Below are positions 24,901 through 36,524 of a stretch of 64,000 nucleotides of DNA, one piece after another (the stretch's first letter is position 1; the number at the start of each line of letters is the position of its first letter). The translations under genes and the position numbers were made by a program. The DNA comes from Climacium dendroides (lineage: Eukaryota > Streptophyta > Bryopsida > Hypnales > Climaciaceae). The notes under the pieces were generated by a model, which was not told the DNA's origin, did not search any database, and saw nothing but the letters and a program-made list of their open reading frames with translations. The stretch covers positions 6,882,001 through 6,946,000 of the forward strand of contig OX467092.1 of NCBI GenBank assembly GCA_950106755.1, written 5' to 3'.

Positions 24901-25492
24901 ATATTCTTCGGCAGTTCGGAATCCTCTTTCATTTTGCTAACAAGAACGCATGAATAATTCATCTAATCTAATAACAAAACCTACACTCATCGCTCAAACT
25001 ACTTGATCAAAATAGGGAATAGGGGTTTCAAAGAAGCGCACTAGTAACAGTGCCTACACTCATCTAATCTAATGACAGAACCACGCACATCGCTCAAAAA
25101 TTCTTGATCACAGTACAAAAGGAGTTCAAACCAGCTTACTTGTACTGCGTCGCCTTGAAATTCTTAAACCCCTTCTTCAGCTTCTCAATCACATCCCCGG
25201 TACTCTCCACTGCCGTGTGCTCATCCACAATGCCATGGTTGCGCAGCACGTACCCCTCCTTCAGGGACCCCCCCAAGCCCCGCAACAACTCCCCAGCTCG
25301 AACACTCACAGATCGCGCAGCATCGCCCTTGTTGGGTTTCCGCCGTATCAATCCTCCGAAACTTCGCTGCCGACTCGTCACTTTCAAGCACCCCGTCCTC
25401 GAAGTAGTTGCAGCGGAAACTCGAACTGAATCCAAATTGAGAATAGCAGCGAAGCCAGGAGTGAAGGCGCTCTTGGACAATACGGCCTCCAT
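21925..25492 (-). CDS. Beta-carbonic anhydrase, probably plastid-targeted
   Basis: Seven exons on the minus strand join in frame: 25492-25140, 24583-24535, 24386-24267, 23824-23771, 23367-23291, 23019-22914 and 22086-21925, giving 306 residues. The enzyme interconverts CO2 and bicarbonate using zinc. The zinc-site motifs are intact: CADSRV (Cys near 140, with the Asp142-Arg144 pair) and HSNCGG (His near 201, Cys near 204). The C-terminal block EAVNVSLANLL and the IYGMHYDF strand are standard for the family. The first 60 or so residues are rich in Ser, Arg and Ala and poor in acidic residues, like a chloroplast transit peptide. That location is inferred, and a mitochondrial one is possible. 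Exon sizes and motif order resemble plant betaCA5-type genes. An ATC microsatellite lies in the intron between exons 3 and 4. Confidence 0.93.
23841..23906. repeat. CAT/ATC microsatellite in a carbonic anhydrase intron
   Basis: Interrupted runs of CATCAT and GTTCATCATC lie in the intron just upstream (in gene direction) of exon 4. It begins about 17 bases from the exon 4 acceptor, so length changes could affect splicing. That effect is inference. Confidence 0.7.
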
Positions 25493-27315
25493 GGCAACCT
25501 ACAATTCGACTAAATTCCGAGAAAAAAAAGAAGGAGAGAGCTCTAAATGGAAATGGCTGTAATCTTTTGGCTAGTCTAGGGTCCCTGGTATGTAGAAGAT
25601 GAATATATACTGTTGAATGTTCTGTGTGGGGATGGATCAAGGAGATGGTTCTCTCTGTTCTGAAGTCGCCAGCAGGCTGTGGCCAAGATTGGAATCCATT
25701 TCATTGGCTTTGCATAGAAGAGAGCGCTGGATCTCAATGAGAGGAGCGCAAGCGGGCGATGGAATCTACGCGTGAGAAGAAGGCGGCGTGTTCGAGGTTT
25801 ACTGGGGAGCAGGATGCTGTTTGGCTCTGGTAAGGTGCAGAGCACCACTCAGTGGATCGCAGTGGACGGAAGATGGATAAAACGTCATTCATTCACGAGT
25901 GGCAGAGCTTCAATCTTTTTGGAAAAATCAGCGTCTAAAAGTATTCAAAAAGTATTCAAAAATCAATCAAAAATATTTCTTTTAAGGAGGTCCCCCAAAA
26001 GGAGGTGCGACACTTTTTTCTGGTTCCTAATACCTTATACACACCTACACAATATATACCTAAATTAGGTTGTCTTAATAATTAAGTTGCCTTACATCAA
26101 GAAAGTTACTTTATAAGCCATGAAAGTCAAGAAATATTTCTAAAAATATTTTCATTTGTACACTTGGAGGTTCATGAGTCCCAATTGCAACAATACCCAA
26201 TTCAAAAGTAGTGGATTCTTGTACAATAACTGATAATGTTTACATAAAGTCAAATGTTGAGAAATTAGTGTGGGGCAACCTAATTTCACTATTTTGTATA
26301 GATGAATGGAAAATGAAACATACAAGGTGGTAAGTATGAATGATGGTACACAAAAAGAAAGGCAATGGCAATGCAAAGAATGGAGAACTTGTCAAAGACT
26401 AGTGAAATAGGAGCATCCTAAACCAATAGTGTATTCAATGGTGTCACTTTCTATATACGGTAGTCATTTTAGAACTTAAATGTAGGTAAACCATAGAGAG
26501 CTTATTGTTTGTTGACTGAAATGATAAGCTTACCACCTCATGTGTACCTACATTTAGGTTCAAAAAATATTGCCTTATATCTAAAAAGTGACATCATTGG
26601 GTGCATTATTGGTTTTGGATGTTCCTACCATAGTACAATTCTTTTGAAGAAAGACAATCCATACTTTAGAAGAATAATAGAAAAAAGTATACAATGCACC
26701 AAGTGATTTTAGGGAGGAAATAGAAAATGGTCATGTCACAATCTTTGGGGTGTAGTGCAACTCTTTGAGCTTTGTTTATGAGCAAGACTCCACCATTGGG
26801 AACTGAACCTCTATTTAAGAAGAAGAGAACCCAATGTGATTGAATTGCATGCAATCATGCCTTGATGTCATTCCATAAAAATGCAAATTGCAAATGCAAT
26901 CTTGGATTAGAAGCAAACTGAAGACCAAGGAGTTCAAGGATGACTTCCAAGACTTTTAGGATAACTCTAATGACCGACATCCCCAACGCCCTCATATGAT
27001 CAGCACCAGTAAACGAGGAAATGAATCATTTATCAACCGACTCCAAGTAGTTCAAGGTAAAGTGCATGAATAAGAGTCCATCCCCCTGAGGTGACAGAAA
27101 TCTGTTCCCCAGAACAGATAAAAGCAATTGCTGTCACTGCATATTTTTCAGGAGCAATCCAACTTCAAGGTACAAATTTGTTAAGAGCTATACAGGAGCA
27201 GAACTTCAAAACGACATTCTACTGATTTACTTGTAGGTGTATGAACCAGGGCAGCTTGGATGAGAATCTGCAAGTGCCAAATTGTGGAGAACGGAGGCGA
27301 GGTGTCGTCTTAGCT
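25493..27315. other. Carbonic anhydrase promoter and intergenic DNA
   Basis: From 25,493 to about 25,900 the base composition is balanced and fits the 5' leader and promoter of the minus-strand carbonic anhydrase. From 25,900 to 26,900 it is AT-rich with no gene recognised. From about 26,900 to 27,315 it probably holds the 3' untranslated region of the TPR gene. Confidence 0.4.
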
Positions 27316-29118
27316 TTAGCTTTTGCCAAAAGATAGGGAATAGCTGCCGGTGTTGGGATCCTTCACTGCTTTAAAATCGTCCACGCTCATGCCAAATTTC
27401 CCAAGTACACTGTTACCAAGTTCCTTCAACTTACCTGCTCCAAAAAAAAGTGCAGGAGTAAATTCTACGCTCAAACAAAATTCGCATGTCTACCAACTAA
27501 AATTGGGTAATAACTTTATCCAGAGTAGCATCATAAACCAAAAAAGAATCGGCAAGACTACAACAAAGCAGATCACTCGTAAATTGGGAATCCATCTTAC
27601 CAATCATTTCATCCTTAAGTTCCTCTCTCTTCTTCGCAACAATTGGTTCCAGTCTGATAATGGACGCTCGGGCTGCTTTGTTGGAGGGGTCTAGCTCAAG
27701 GGCTTTCTTCATGTCTGCAACAGAACAACTCAAATTACTTTCAGCTGCACTCTGCATCAATCTGCTTGAGCACAGATCTTGCATCACTGATAATAAAACA
27801 ACACGCGACATTGGCACCCAATCCGTACCAGTAAGAGCTTCCTCAAACTTGTCAAGGTTCTCATAAGCCTGGGAACGCCTCATAAGAGCTTTCACATAAT
27901 TGGGGTCAAGCTCTAAAGCTTTTGTGCTCTCTGTCACTGAAGCTGAGTAATTTTTCTGTAAAATGAAAAATTCGTGTAAGGAAGAACTCGCCGGAGAAAC
28001 TTATTTCAAGGAATGGTGAGTAAATATCAGTACAATTCCCGTCCTATTCAATGCACAAAGCTTTATCCTTCTCGAAGCTTCATATTCTAATCGCAAATAA
28101 GAGAAAAATAATAGCATAGTTCAAACAACCGCCACCGAGAACAAAAATTTTACTAATTCTATGCTATTTCATTAAATCTAGACTATATCGTTAAATCTGA
28201 ACCACCGATCAAGTTGTCAATCCTTGCTCAAGTTTAATTTCATATAATATTACATTATTCTTGGCCAAAAATCACGTCAATGGCATTTTAAGAATATTGA
28301 CTGCCCAATGACTGAATGACATTCGACATATGTTATTTCTAGACAATAATATTGTTTCGAATTACTCAAATCCGAGTGTAAGAACACTGCAAACAATCGT
28401 AACAGCCAGCTTTGACAAGAGAAAACCTGAGTACATCATTGAGTGTAACCAACACATACTCGTATTCAATTAGTAATTTACCAGGTTAAGCTCGCAGATA
28501 GCTCGATTTGAGTAGCACTGTGCACGGAGCTCGTTTGCATTTGGATCGTTGGCGACACTTTCCAATGCGCTAGCATAGCACTCCAAAGCCTCCGAGTACT
28601 TTCCAGCAGCGTATAACGTATTGCCCTGTGACTTCGATGCACTTGCTAATGATAAAGCTTTCTGTACAGCACACACTCTTCATCAGTTCCTACAAATTAA
28701 AAAACATGCTGAAAAGGATTTGTAATTAAATAATCGATCACACACTAAGAGAATATAGTTGTGGCCTACTACTCACCGCCCGGAGCTCCTCCTCTGTCAA
28801 CGCGTCCTCGAAATGCTCCTCAATGTTTCCTTTCGTGGTGGCCGCTGTCTCAGAGTCGTCATTATTTGCAACATCATCACTTCCTTCACTTGCAGTCTCC
28901 CATCCATCTCCTTCACCAGCAGCATGTGAGTCTCCCTTTTGTTTGGATTTAGGGTTTCTGGCGTTAGGTTGAACAGAGGGGCCTGCGCTTTCTCCTGGTG
29001 GACTATCTGTTCTAAGAGGAGCTGCTGCTTCGCTAATGGGAGAAGCCGACTTCTTCTGCTTCTGCTTCTGCTGCTCGTATTCAGGAGCATCTTCTTCAGC
29101 AAGCTCGATGACCACCAT
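27316..29118 (-). CDS. TPR1: Tetratricopeptide-repeat co-chaperone, TTC1/AtTPR1 type
   Basis: Five minus-strand exons join in frame: 29118-28777, 28661-28482, 27955-27829, 27714-27601 and 27434-27316, giving 293 residues. The first 100 or so residues are acidic, low-complexity and Lys/Gln/Ser-rich. Three TPR helix pairs follow: ASKSQGNTLYAAGKYSEALE, then AQCYSNRAICELNL with the ALELDP block, then DMKKALELDPSNKAARASI. The tail KLKELGNSVLGKFGMSVDDF and DPNTGSYSLSF is the conserved C-terminus of animal TTC1 and its plant homologue. Such proteins bind the C-terminal EEVD of Hsp70/Hsp90 in the cytosol; that role is known for the family and was not read from this sequence. The ATG at 29,118 is preferred (context AACATGG). 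A five-codon longer frame upstream would have to start with TTG. Confidence 0.92.
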
Positions 29119-29280
29119 GTTTTCTGACCACAACCTTCAAGCACAGAATATCCTGATTGATGGCAAAACCAGCAAGTGATCGTCAGCTAATAAGGAATGG
29201 TAAGACATATACAAAAGAAAAGAGACTCGCCCCCGAATTTCAAACCGCAGAAAATGTCAAAAGACTGACCCCTGTTTCCT

Positions 29281-29299
29281 TCACCTAACCCTAACTTCA
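29281..29299 (-). promoter_or_regulatory. telo-box-like AACCCTAAC in the TPR gene leader
   Basis: The plus strand reads ACCTAACCCTAACTTCAC, a partial telomere-like double unit, about 165 bases upstream of the TPR start codon. It is less exact than the AAACCCTAA motifs at 2,983 and 12,513. Confidence 0.3.
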
Positions 29300-29849
29300 C
29301 TATTCTGTCCAAAGCTCCAAATCGATTCCGACCTAATGGCGTTACTGCGAAATTATGAAACCCTCTTGCTCGAAATCCTCCAAACACCTCAATTCCTTTA
29401 AGAAATTCAAACATCCTACAACGAAACTCTTAACCCTGATCAATCAAAACAACAGGGGATCCAGAAATCCAGGATCTCATGAAGCACACAATCGGCAATC
29501 CCTGAGCTCCTTACCGAAAGAACCAGATCCGACACAGAAAGCGGAAGAACGTCAAGACTCAAGACTCTCCCAAGTGTTGGATTTCTAAGCAGCCGGCGAT
29601 CGGTGCAACATGAGGGGAAGTACCAACAAAGCAATGTTCGGGAAGAATCGAGAAGAATCACCGGTTAGTTCATTGTTAGCCGGTGCCTTAGGCAAAATAA
29701 CCGGTTGTTCCGGTTGGAGTATGAAAACTAATGGAAAATCCAAAATTGGACATAAAATTGGCGGCATCCAATTGATAAAAAGGTGGATATGTAGTTACCA
29801 TTTTTATGAAATTGTCAGATTTTATCCACATGCGATTTTGAATTCAAGG

Positions 29850-30455
29850 TTAACCCCTAAACATCTAGAGCCCTCTCTATAATTGATGATTTGGGAAAAA
29901 TCATTACAAACTTCTATTTTGAAAGAATATTTTGGAATTGATTTATGAATGAAAGTTGTAGATTTTGAGTTTTAGATTCCGTCTATGTAATTAGATTCAT
30001 CAATGCTATTACCAATAATTTATTTTTTTTAAATTAAAAGGGAAATTTTAAAAGTCTTTCTAAATTTGATTACATACCAAATATTATCATTTTTTAAGTA
30101 AAACTTGTTGGAATGGATTTGAAACAAGGTTCTCTTGATATGGTGATTTTTTTAGAATTTATGTGTTTTTTAAATCTATGACCTCATTTTTGTAAATCCA
30201 ATTTTTTAAAATTCAATTTTGCAATTTTGGCTTGGTCAACCACTTGACATATTTCCGCTTTTATAATTTTAGAAAAATAAAATAAAATAAAATGTATTTT
30301 ACTAACACCAATTTCAACCATTGGATAGGAAAAGAACTTGATAAAGTATTTCCACAAATTAAGATGACTTCCATCCAATCAATAATGAGAAAGAATCAAG
30401 AATATTGAATTTATTCATCATTCAAAAATTGGACATCGGAGCTCTTGAAGGCTAA
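29850..30455 (+). mobile_element. TTAA-flanked element, subfamily B, second copy (606 bp)
   Basis: It starts TTAACCCCTAAACATCTAGAG. The interior blocks match 20,447-20,996: TTGATGATTTGGGAAAAATCA, GATTTTGAGTTTTAGATTCC and CATCAATGCTATTACCAAT. It closes with GAGCTCTTGAAGGCTAA, a decayed form of the GCTCCAGGGTTAA tip. Confidence 0.65.
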
Positions 30456-30505
30456 TACCAAGGTTGTTGAAGGCAAGTATGTACTTGGACAAGGTAGGTA
30501 TCACT

Positions 30506-31130
30506 TTAACCCCTAAGGGACCAAATATCCTACTTTGGACTTTTGGGGAACTCAAGTATCCTCTCTTATTTCATAATTTGACATTGGTGTTAGTAAAATA
30601 CATATTATTTTTTTTATGAATTTTAAGATGGATGCTATTTGTCGTAATTTTAAGAACACCAATTTTCTTATGAATTTTAAGATGGATGCTATTTGTCGTA
30701 ATCTACATGTGATGTGAAGCTTTGTTCATGTCATTCCAATAAATACTACAAAAAATTAAAAGGATTTTTTTAAATTTCAATGCCAAATTGGAGAGCAAGA
30801 AATATATATTCTAAAAAGAATTTAATTTTTTTAGGAGTTGTAGATATTGATAACTAATTTAAAACATTCAAACCATTCAATTCCAAATAATGAGGTACAA
30901 GTTATGAGGAGTTTTATTTTGTGGGCAATAAAGGTAGAAAAACATATAAATTCATCTTTTGCATTCAATTTAAAAATAAATAAAACAAAAATAAATTACA
31001 CCAATTGTTTACTAGAACATTCTCACCATTGGAATAAACAATTTTCATTTTCTTGTAAAAGTTCACAAATTAAATTTTTCTTTCATTCAATACCACCTTC
31101 TACTATACAATTTTCTTAAAAATAAACATG
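30506..31130 (+). mobile_element. Partial TTAA-type element related to subfamily A
   Basis: It starts TTAACCCCTAAGGGACCAAA. The later stretch TTTACTAGAACATTCTCACC at about 31,008 matches the TAGAACAATCTCACCATTGG block of subfamily A. No mirror tip was found, so the right end is approximate. A 38-base stretch (ATGAATTTTAAGATGGATGC onward) is duplicated at about 30,618 and 30,671. Confidence 0.45.
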
Positions 31131-33443
31131 ATTGGATTTTTTGGTTAAAATTTTTACACATGTTTTCAATCCATTTTCCAACATATTGACTAAATGCACA
31201 AGTTATAGGAAATACAAGTTTTTTCCTAAAAATGTTGAAAGAAAAAACTTCACTTTTGGGAAAGACTAGAAAAGCCTATATTTTGAAGTTTAGGCACATT
31301 GAACTTGCAATTAGTGAGGATGTTCATTCTAAAATTTTAGAAATGTACTTGAATAAATTAACCAATTGATCCTATAATTGGATTTTTTTTTAAATAAATA
31401 TTGATGAAGATTTTGACCTTGCTTTGGAGACAAGTATTTTGAAGCAATTTTGGGCCTTTAAATGTGTTAGTCCTTTAGAATTAAGGTTGGTCACTAAGGT
31501 ACTTAGAGTGCTTAAACATTTGGGGGTAGGTATTGCTTTAGGATTGGTTGTAGTAGCCAATGTGTGCTCTGTCATCCATTTTTTCCTAATGTAATGAAAT
31601 TTAGAAATTAGTTTCAAAACTAGCATGTTTTTGAAAATAGAAAGATTGTAGGCTTTGCAAATTTGAACTTGAAGGAAAGTAGTAGGTGAGAATGTAATAC
31701 TAGTAGAAATGAACTAGCTAGGAGATTTTGATAAGGAAAAGATGCAATGGATGCCCATGGATAAAAAAACCCAACTCCTTCTACAAATAGGAGATAATTA
31801 CTAGGGCAACTTTGAAAATTTTCTCAATGCTACAACAAACTAAGAAAATTGACACTATATACCTAAAGCTTATATTTAGGCAAATTAAATGTAGAATAAG
31901 ACCAATACATAATGTTGGTTTTGGATGCATTGTTGGTTTTGGTTATACATACCTTATTGATCATCTCACTCGGACTAGCTATTTTTAAGCTAACAAGTTT
32001 GAGTCATTTTAACATTGGTTACCCTTAAAAGAATTGGTAAGATAGTGCATGAAATTGTCGAATTCCTATCAATAAAAATACTTCATCCATCCAAAAGTAA
32101 GTGTCTACAAGTAAGTGTTGTTGAAAATGATTGATGACAATTTCATTAAATGTAATATAAAAGCATTAATTGAGAAGGACCCTAATTTTATTTCATGTAA
32201 ATCAATAAAAGACATTGTATGTATTCATTGCAACTTAAATAAAATTAGACACAAGAAAGGTTCTATATGAATTACTCAAAACATCTTTTAAAATATAAAG
32301 TTTAAGAAGGATACTTTCTTTTTGGATACAAGAAGTATTAAGTTTGGATGAAAGTTACTAACTATTCTAAATAGGTTCATTAGATTGTCTTTCTAATTAG
32401 TTTGCACAATCTAATATAGAGATTGATTGAAAAATATTGGTTAGTATGGTAGACAATGATCTGACCTGTCCATATGAATATGATCTATGGATCATATTTT
32501 ACAACTATTGTTATGAATTATCATTAAATTCTTCTTCTAAGTTGCATTTTATAATTCACCTTCATAATTTTGGAAATCCAAGCTATTTCCTAAATCTTAA
32601 GGGATTAAATTAATGTGAAATGACAAGAAATAGTGCAAGACAACCTAATGAATATATTCGGTGTAGCCATATAGGGCTCTATTTCTCTCTTCTTTGCCAA
32701 TTATGATTAATTGAGGGTTTTGGACTTTAGAGGCTTTGGAAATAGAAATTTCAACATGCTATAATATAGGAGAACATGCCTTACTTTCCATTGTTGATGC
32801 AAACACATGTATGTAGAATGTCATTTATTCATATATAAGTATCATTTATTATCCAAACCTAGCAATATCACCTTATATTGAAGTTCATTTGATAGTTTTT
32901 TATTTTCTTATTCTTTATATATGAAGAATGTACTACAAAATACTTCAACGTTTTTCTTCCAAATGTGTAAATTGGAAGTGTGATTAATCCAAAAAGAAAC
33001 TCTTAACAAATCACAAGACAAATCAAAATGGTGTACCTAATAAAAAAGAACAATCCAAGAAGGTCAAATGACCCCATAGTGGACCCTAGGAATGACCTCA
33101 TTATAGTTTTCCCAATATGGGAGATTTTCCAATGATTTATATGATAGTAATGGAGTGATTAGTGACCTCATTAGGAACTTCTACCTTTTTAGTGTCAATT
33201 CATTGAAAAATTGACTTTTTAGGCCTTTTATATTAAAAAATATTGTGATTATTTTAGGTGAATAAGATGAGTATTATGGATTCAGAATGTATTGGTTCTA
33301 GGGTATTTTAGAGATTCTTTGAGCCATTATGTGCTAAACAATTCAAAAATTGATAGTAATGTCCTTATGTAGGGAAAAAATTGAAAAATTTCAGCAACAT
33401 GAGGCCATATTCCATTAAACAGGTTTTACTTTAATAAATGACC
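31131..33443. other. AT-rich intergenic DNA with decayed repeat fragments
   Basis: No intact gene was seen. Bases 32,470-32,608 match the TTAA-type element at 17,095 and end CTTAAGGGATTAA. A fairly open frame at about 31,399-31,590 (+) lacks a recognisable domain. Confidence 0.35.
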
Positions 33444-33684
33444 TTAACCCTTTACGTACTAAGAATTCATGATTTTAAGTTGCATAATTTTATTGATTAT
33501 ATTGTAGAAAGTATAATGGAAATGGAATTTTTATTATATCATTAGCTTGAATTAAGAACACTGCATGCATTGTTGGTTTAAATAAATAATTATTAAAATA
33601 TATTTAAAAATCCCATATAAACTCCTCAAAATTGTTTAAAAACCATGAAGCCCAATTTGGGCTTCTTAGTCATTAAAGGGTTAA
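33444..33684. mobile_element. TTAA-flanked short element (241 bp)
   Basis: It starts TTAACCCTTTACGTACTAAG and ends TTAGTCATTAAAGGGTTAA. The outer ten bases are inverted complements and TTAA is present on both sides. The interior does not match the other copies apart from the tips. Confidence 0.65.
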
Positions 33685-34449
33685 ACAATGGATTTGAACT
33701 AAAAAATTAAGGGTCACAAAAATCAGCACTTTTGAAACATGCCATATCAAATTGAAACTTTTTAAACATCCAAAGATACCAAATTACTACAAAGGATAGA
33801 CAAAAACAATGTCAAAGCAATTGTGGCTCTAAATTATACAATTTAGTAGTGTGGAATTAGATCCAAGTCTTAATTGTACACCCTCAACTCTACAAATGGA
33901 CTTTATAAATGTCAATGTGTACCAAAAATGCATATAGAAGCTCTAAACTTTTGTCATGTGCAAACACATCATGCCAAAATCAAATCGTGCCAACATGAGA
34001 GATAGTGTACCATAAATCAACAATAAACCTTGTGATTAGCTAGCAAGCTAACCACACCAAGATTCAATAGTTTCTAACCAACGGTGGATACCATGGTTAT
34101 AGGAAAAACACTATGTAATTGTGATATATATCACCATCATGGCAAGTCCTATAGATAATGAAAGAAATGCAAAAAAACACCCTATCATTACAAGCATTAA
34201 ACATTAGCAACATCCATAGCAAATAAAGAAATAAACATCCATCATACAAATATACCAAATGTGGTAAATGGTTTTACAACCACCACTTTACTAATGGAAC
34301 TTGAGGAAAAGCTTCAAAAGAAACTAAAAAAACTCACTCTATCACACACCGTGCATCTAGCCACCAATTGGTAGATTTGCATTTCTATACCTTACCACCA
34401 ATAGTAAATCTGTAGCAAGCTATGAGTTCTTCAAATTCCAAAGTGCTTC
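33685..34449. other. Intergenic DNA next to the gypsy relic
   Basis: No gene was recognised. A 35-base stretch from 34,303 (GAGGAAAAGCTTCAAAAGAAA onward) recurs almost unchanged at 38,576. The two copies lie on either side of the gypsy relic in the same orientation, but similarity does not extend beyond this short block. Confidence 0.35.
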
Positions 34450-36310
34450 AAGTCCTCATGTGCATGCATAATTAACTTCACTCTTCATGAGGCATTGGTA
34501 TCACCTTCTTGTTGTTATATGGCTACACTCAAAGCAAATGAGTCTTCTCCCATACGAACCTCTTGACTCATTATAGAATCCAATCTTTCTCTTTGGCTGA
34601 CACTATAGCCTTCAAATTGCCATACTTCAAGTATTTCATCACCTTCATATGACTAAAAATATCTTTAATGCCTCTAGACTCTTCACCTTCATCTGCATCT
34701 ATTATGGCCACAATAGCTTCTTTGATATTATTTCCAGTCATCAACATTTAACACAAATAGGTAGCAGAATGCTAGCGTGGTAATGAATTTTCTTCCTCCT
34801 CTACGTGCCATCGAGCCCCTGTAGAGTCCACTTGACTAAAACTTAGATTGCAGCTCAAACCATTAGCATCCATATTCACCAAACCAACATGGTGTACAAC
34901 TTTAAAATCATATTTCATTAACATTAAAGCCTATCATGCAAGCTTCTATGTGAACTTGTTAGACTCCATTAGCACTTCAATAGTTGGTGGTTTGTAACCA
35001 ATAGAAATTTGTTACCATATAAATAACAACAAAAAATATGAGCAATTGCCCACATTGCTACTAAACATTCACCTTCACATGAGCTATATTATACCTTCAT
35101 ATTGTTGTTGGAGCAACTAGCATAAGTTACCACAAACTCCTTGCCATCGTCGTCCATTTGAGTCAATACTATGTCAATCTCCAATGAGTTCCAATTTGTG
35201 TGTAATTGATATGACTTAGAAATTGGCCTCCTCAATATTGGTGCCAATAACAAACATTCCTTCAATTGTTTGAAGACAACCTCTTGCTCATCTCCCCACA
35301 TTCAAGGTTGATCATTTCTTGTCAGCATGGTCAATGGCTTTGCAATGGTACTAAACATCTTCACAAATTTTTAATAGTAATTACACAAACCCAAAAATGT
35401 CCATAATCTATTCACATCCTTTGGCCTTAGAATAGAAATCATCACCTCGACTTTGCTAGCTACCACTTCCAATCCACTGGAATATATCATGTGGCCCAAA
35501 TACTTCACATGGTCATAATAAAACTTACATTTTCTCGGATGTAGTTTTAAACTGTAAAGTCTTAGTCTAGCAAACACCTCCATCAAGTGAGCTCTATGTT
35601 ATTTTTTATTAATGCTTTAGACAATAATGTCATCAATGTAGCATTTCACAAAATCCAAGCTAAAAAATATGCAATCCAAAATTCTTTGAAATTCCATTGG
35701 TGCATTTTTCAAGCCAAATGGAAGGAACCTTCTTTGATATAGGTGATTCTTTCTATCTTCATCAATTCCTTAGAATGCCTTCTTCTCCTTACCACTTCTT
35801 TGAATACCAAGTTGGTGATGACCCAACTGGACTGAGATTCAAAGTACTAAATACTTTAATATGGCCAATAATGTCAAAATTCTCCTCCGATGTTGGCATT
35901 GCATAACGATCCAACTTCGTGAATTTATTAATTCTACAATAGTCCCTACACATTGTTTTTTTGGTTCAATTTCCGTAAACGTCCTTTTTGGATGGCATAA
36001 TTATCGCCAATGCATACTAACAATCTAATGAAGCTAACTCCACCAATCTTGCCTCCAATAACTCCTTGGTTCGAGCTTAAATCATCTTGAATTCTACTTT
36101 ATTATACTTGTACAATTTGTAATAAATTGACACATCATCCATCAATTTTATCCGTACCTCTTGCCCTTTTAATATTTCCAAATCCTTGAGACTAAAGGCA
36201 AAACAATCCATGTACACTTTGAGGAACTCTTGCTCCTCTTTCAAGAAAGACAATTTAAATCTATAGCTTGGCCAATTAAATGTTGTCTTTGAAACTTTGT
36301 GATGCTGAGA
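34450..36310 (-). pseudogene. Decayed Ty3/gypsy retrotransposon pol region (reverse transcriptase to RNase H)
   Basis: Read on the minus strand from about 36,290 down, the translation passes in order through the landmarks of a chromovirus-like gypsy polymerase: LKGQEVRI, RTKELLEARLVEL, MPSKKDVYGNW, a CRDY-RIN block, LPFGLKNAPMEFQ, the catalytic YIDD box near 35,630, LHPRKCKF, YLGHMIY, FLGLCNYY, APILRRPI, then RNase H blocks LHTNWNSL and GKEFVV. Weaker traces continue to about 34,450. Stop codons interrupt it at several points (just after YIDDIIV and after LCNYY, for example), so it is dead. No convincing long terminal repeats, gag or integrase were found. No other gypsy copy is seen in the window. 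Confidence 0.85.
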
Positions 36311-36385
36311 ACCTTAGTGACTCCCGTTGGAAATCCCAAAGTCCATTTTTGCTCATCGGCGTTGGGCTCAACCATCTTCTCGATG

Positions 36386-36524
36386 TGGCTTTCCCCACAC
36401 TAAGCTTGATCTATTGTCTTTAAATGTATAAGACCTTGAAAAACTCACCAAGGTGGGCTTTCCCCACACTAAGCTTGATCTATTGTCTTTAAATGCATAA
36501 GACCTTGAAAAACTCACCAAGGTG
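36386..36524. repeat. 69-base tandem duplication
   Basis: Two head-to-tail copies begin GGCTTTCCCCACACTAAGC and end AACTCACCAAGGT, and they differ at only one or two positions. It lies just upstream (in minus-strand sense) of the gypsy relic. Confidence 0.85.

Noticed and set aside
25221..25848. Minus-strand frames upstream of the carbonic anhydrase start
   Set aside because: They overlap the true first exon in another frame or lie in its leader, with no conserved domain.
29119..29133. Five-codon upstream extension of the TPR protein
   Set aside because: The first codon is TTG. The ATG at 29,118 has a good context and matches the family's short MVVIE-like start.
31390..31626. Minus-strand 78-residue frame and a partly open plus-strand frame in the same stretch
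   Set aside because: Neither shows a domain. The surroundings are decayed repeat DNA with stops close by.
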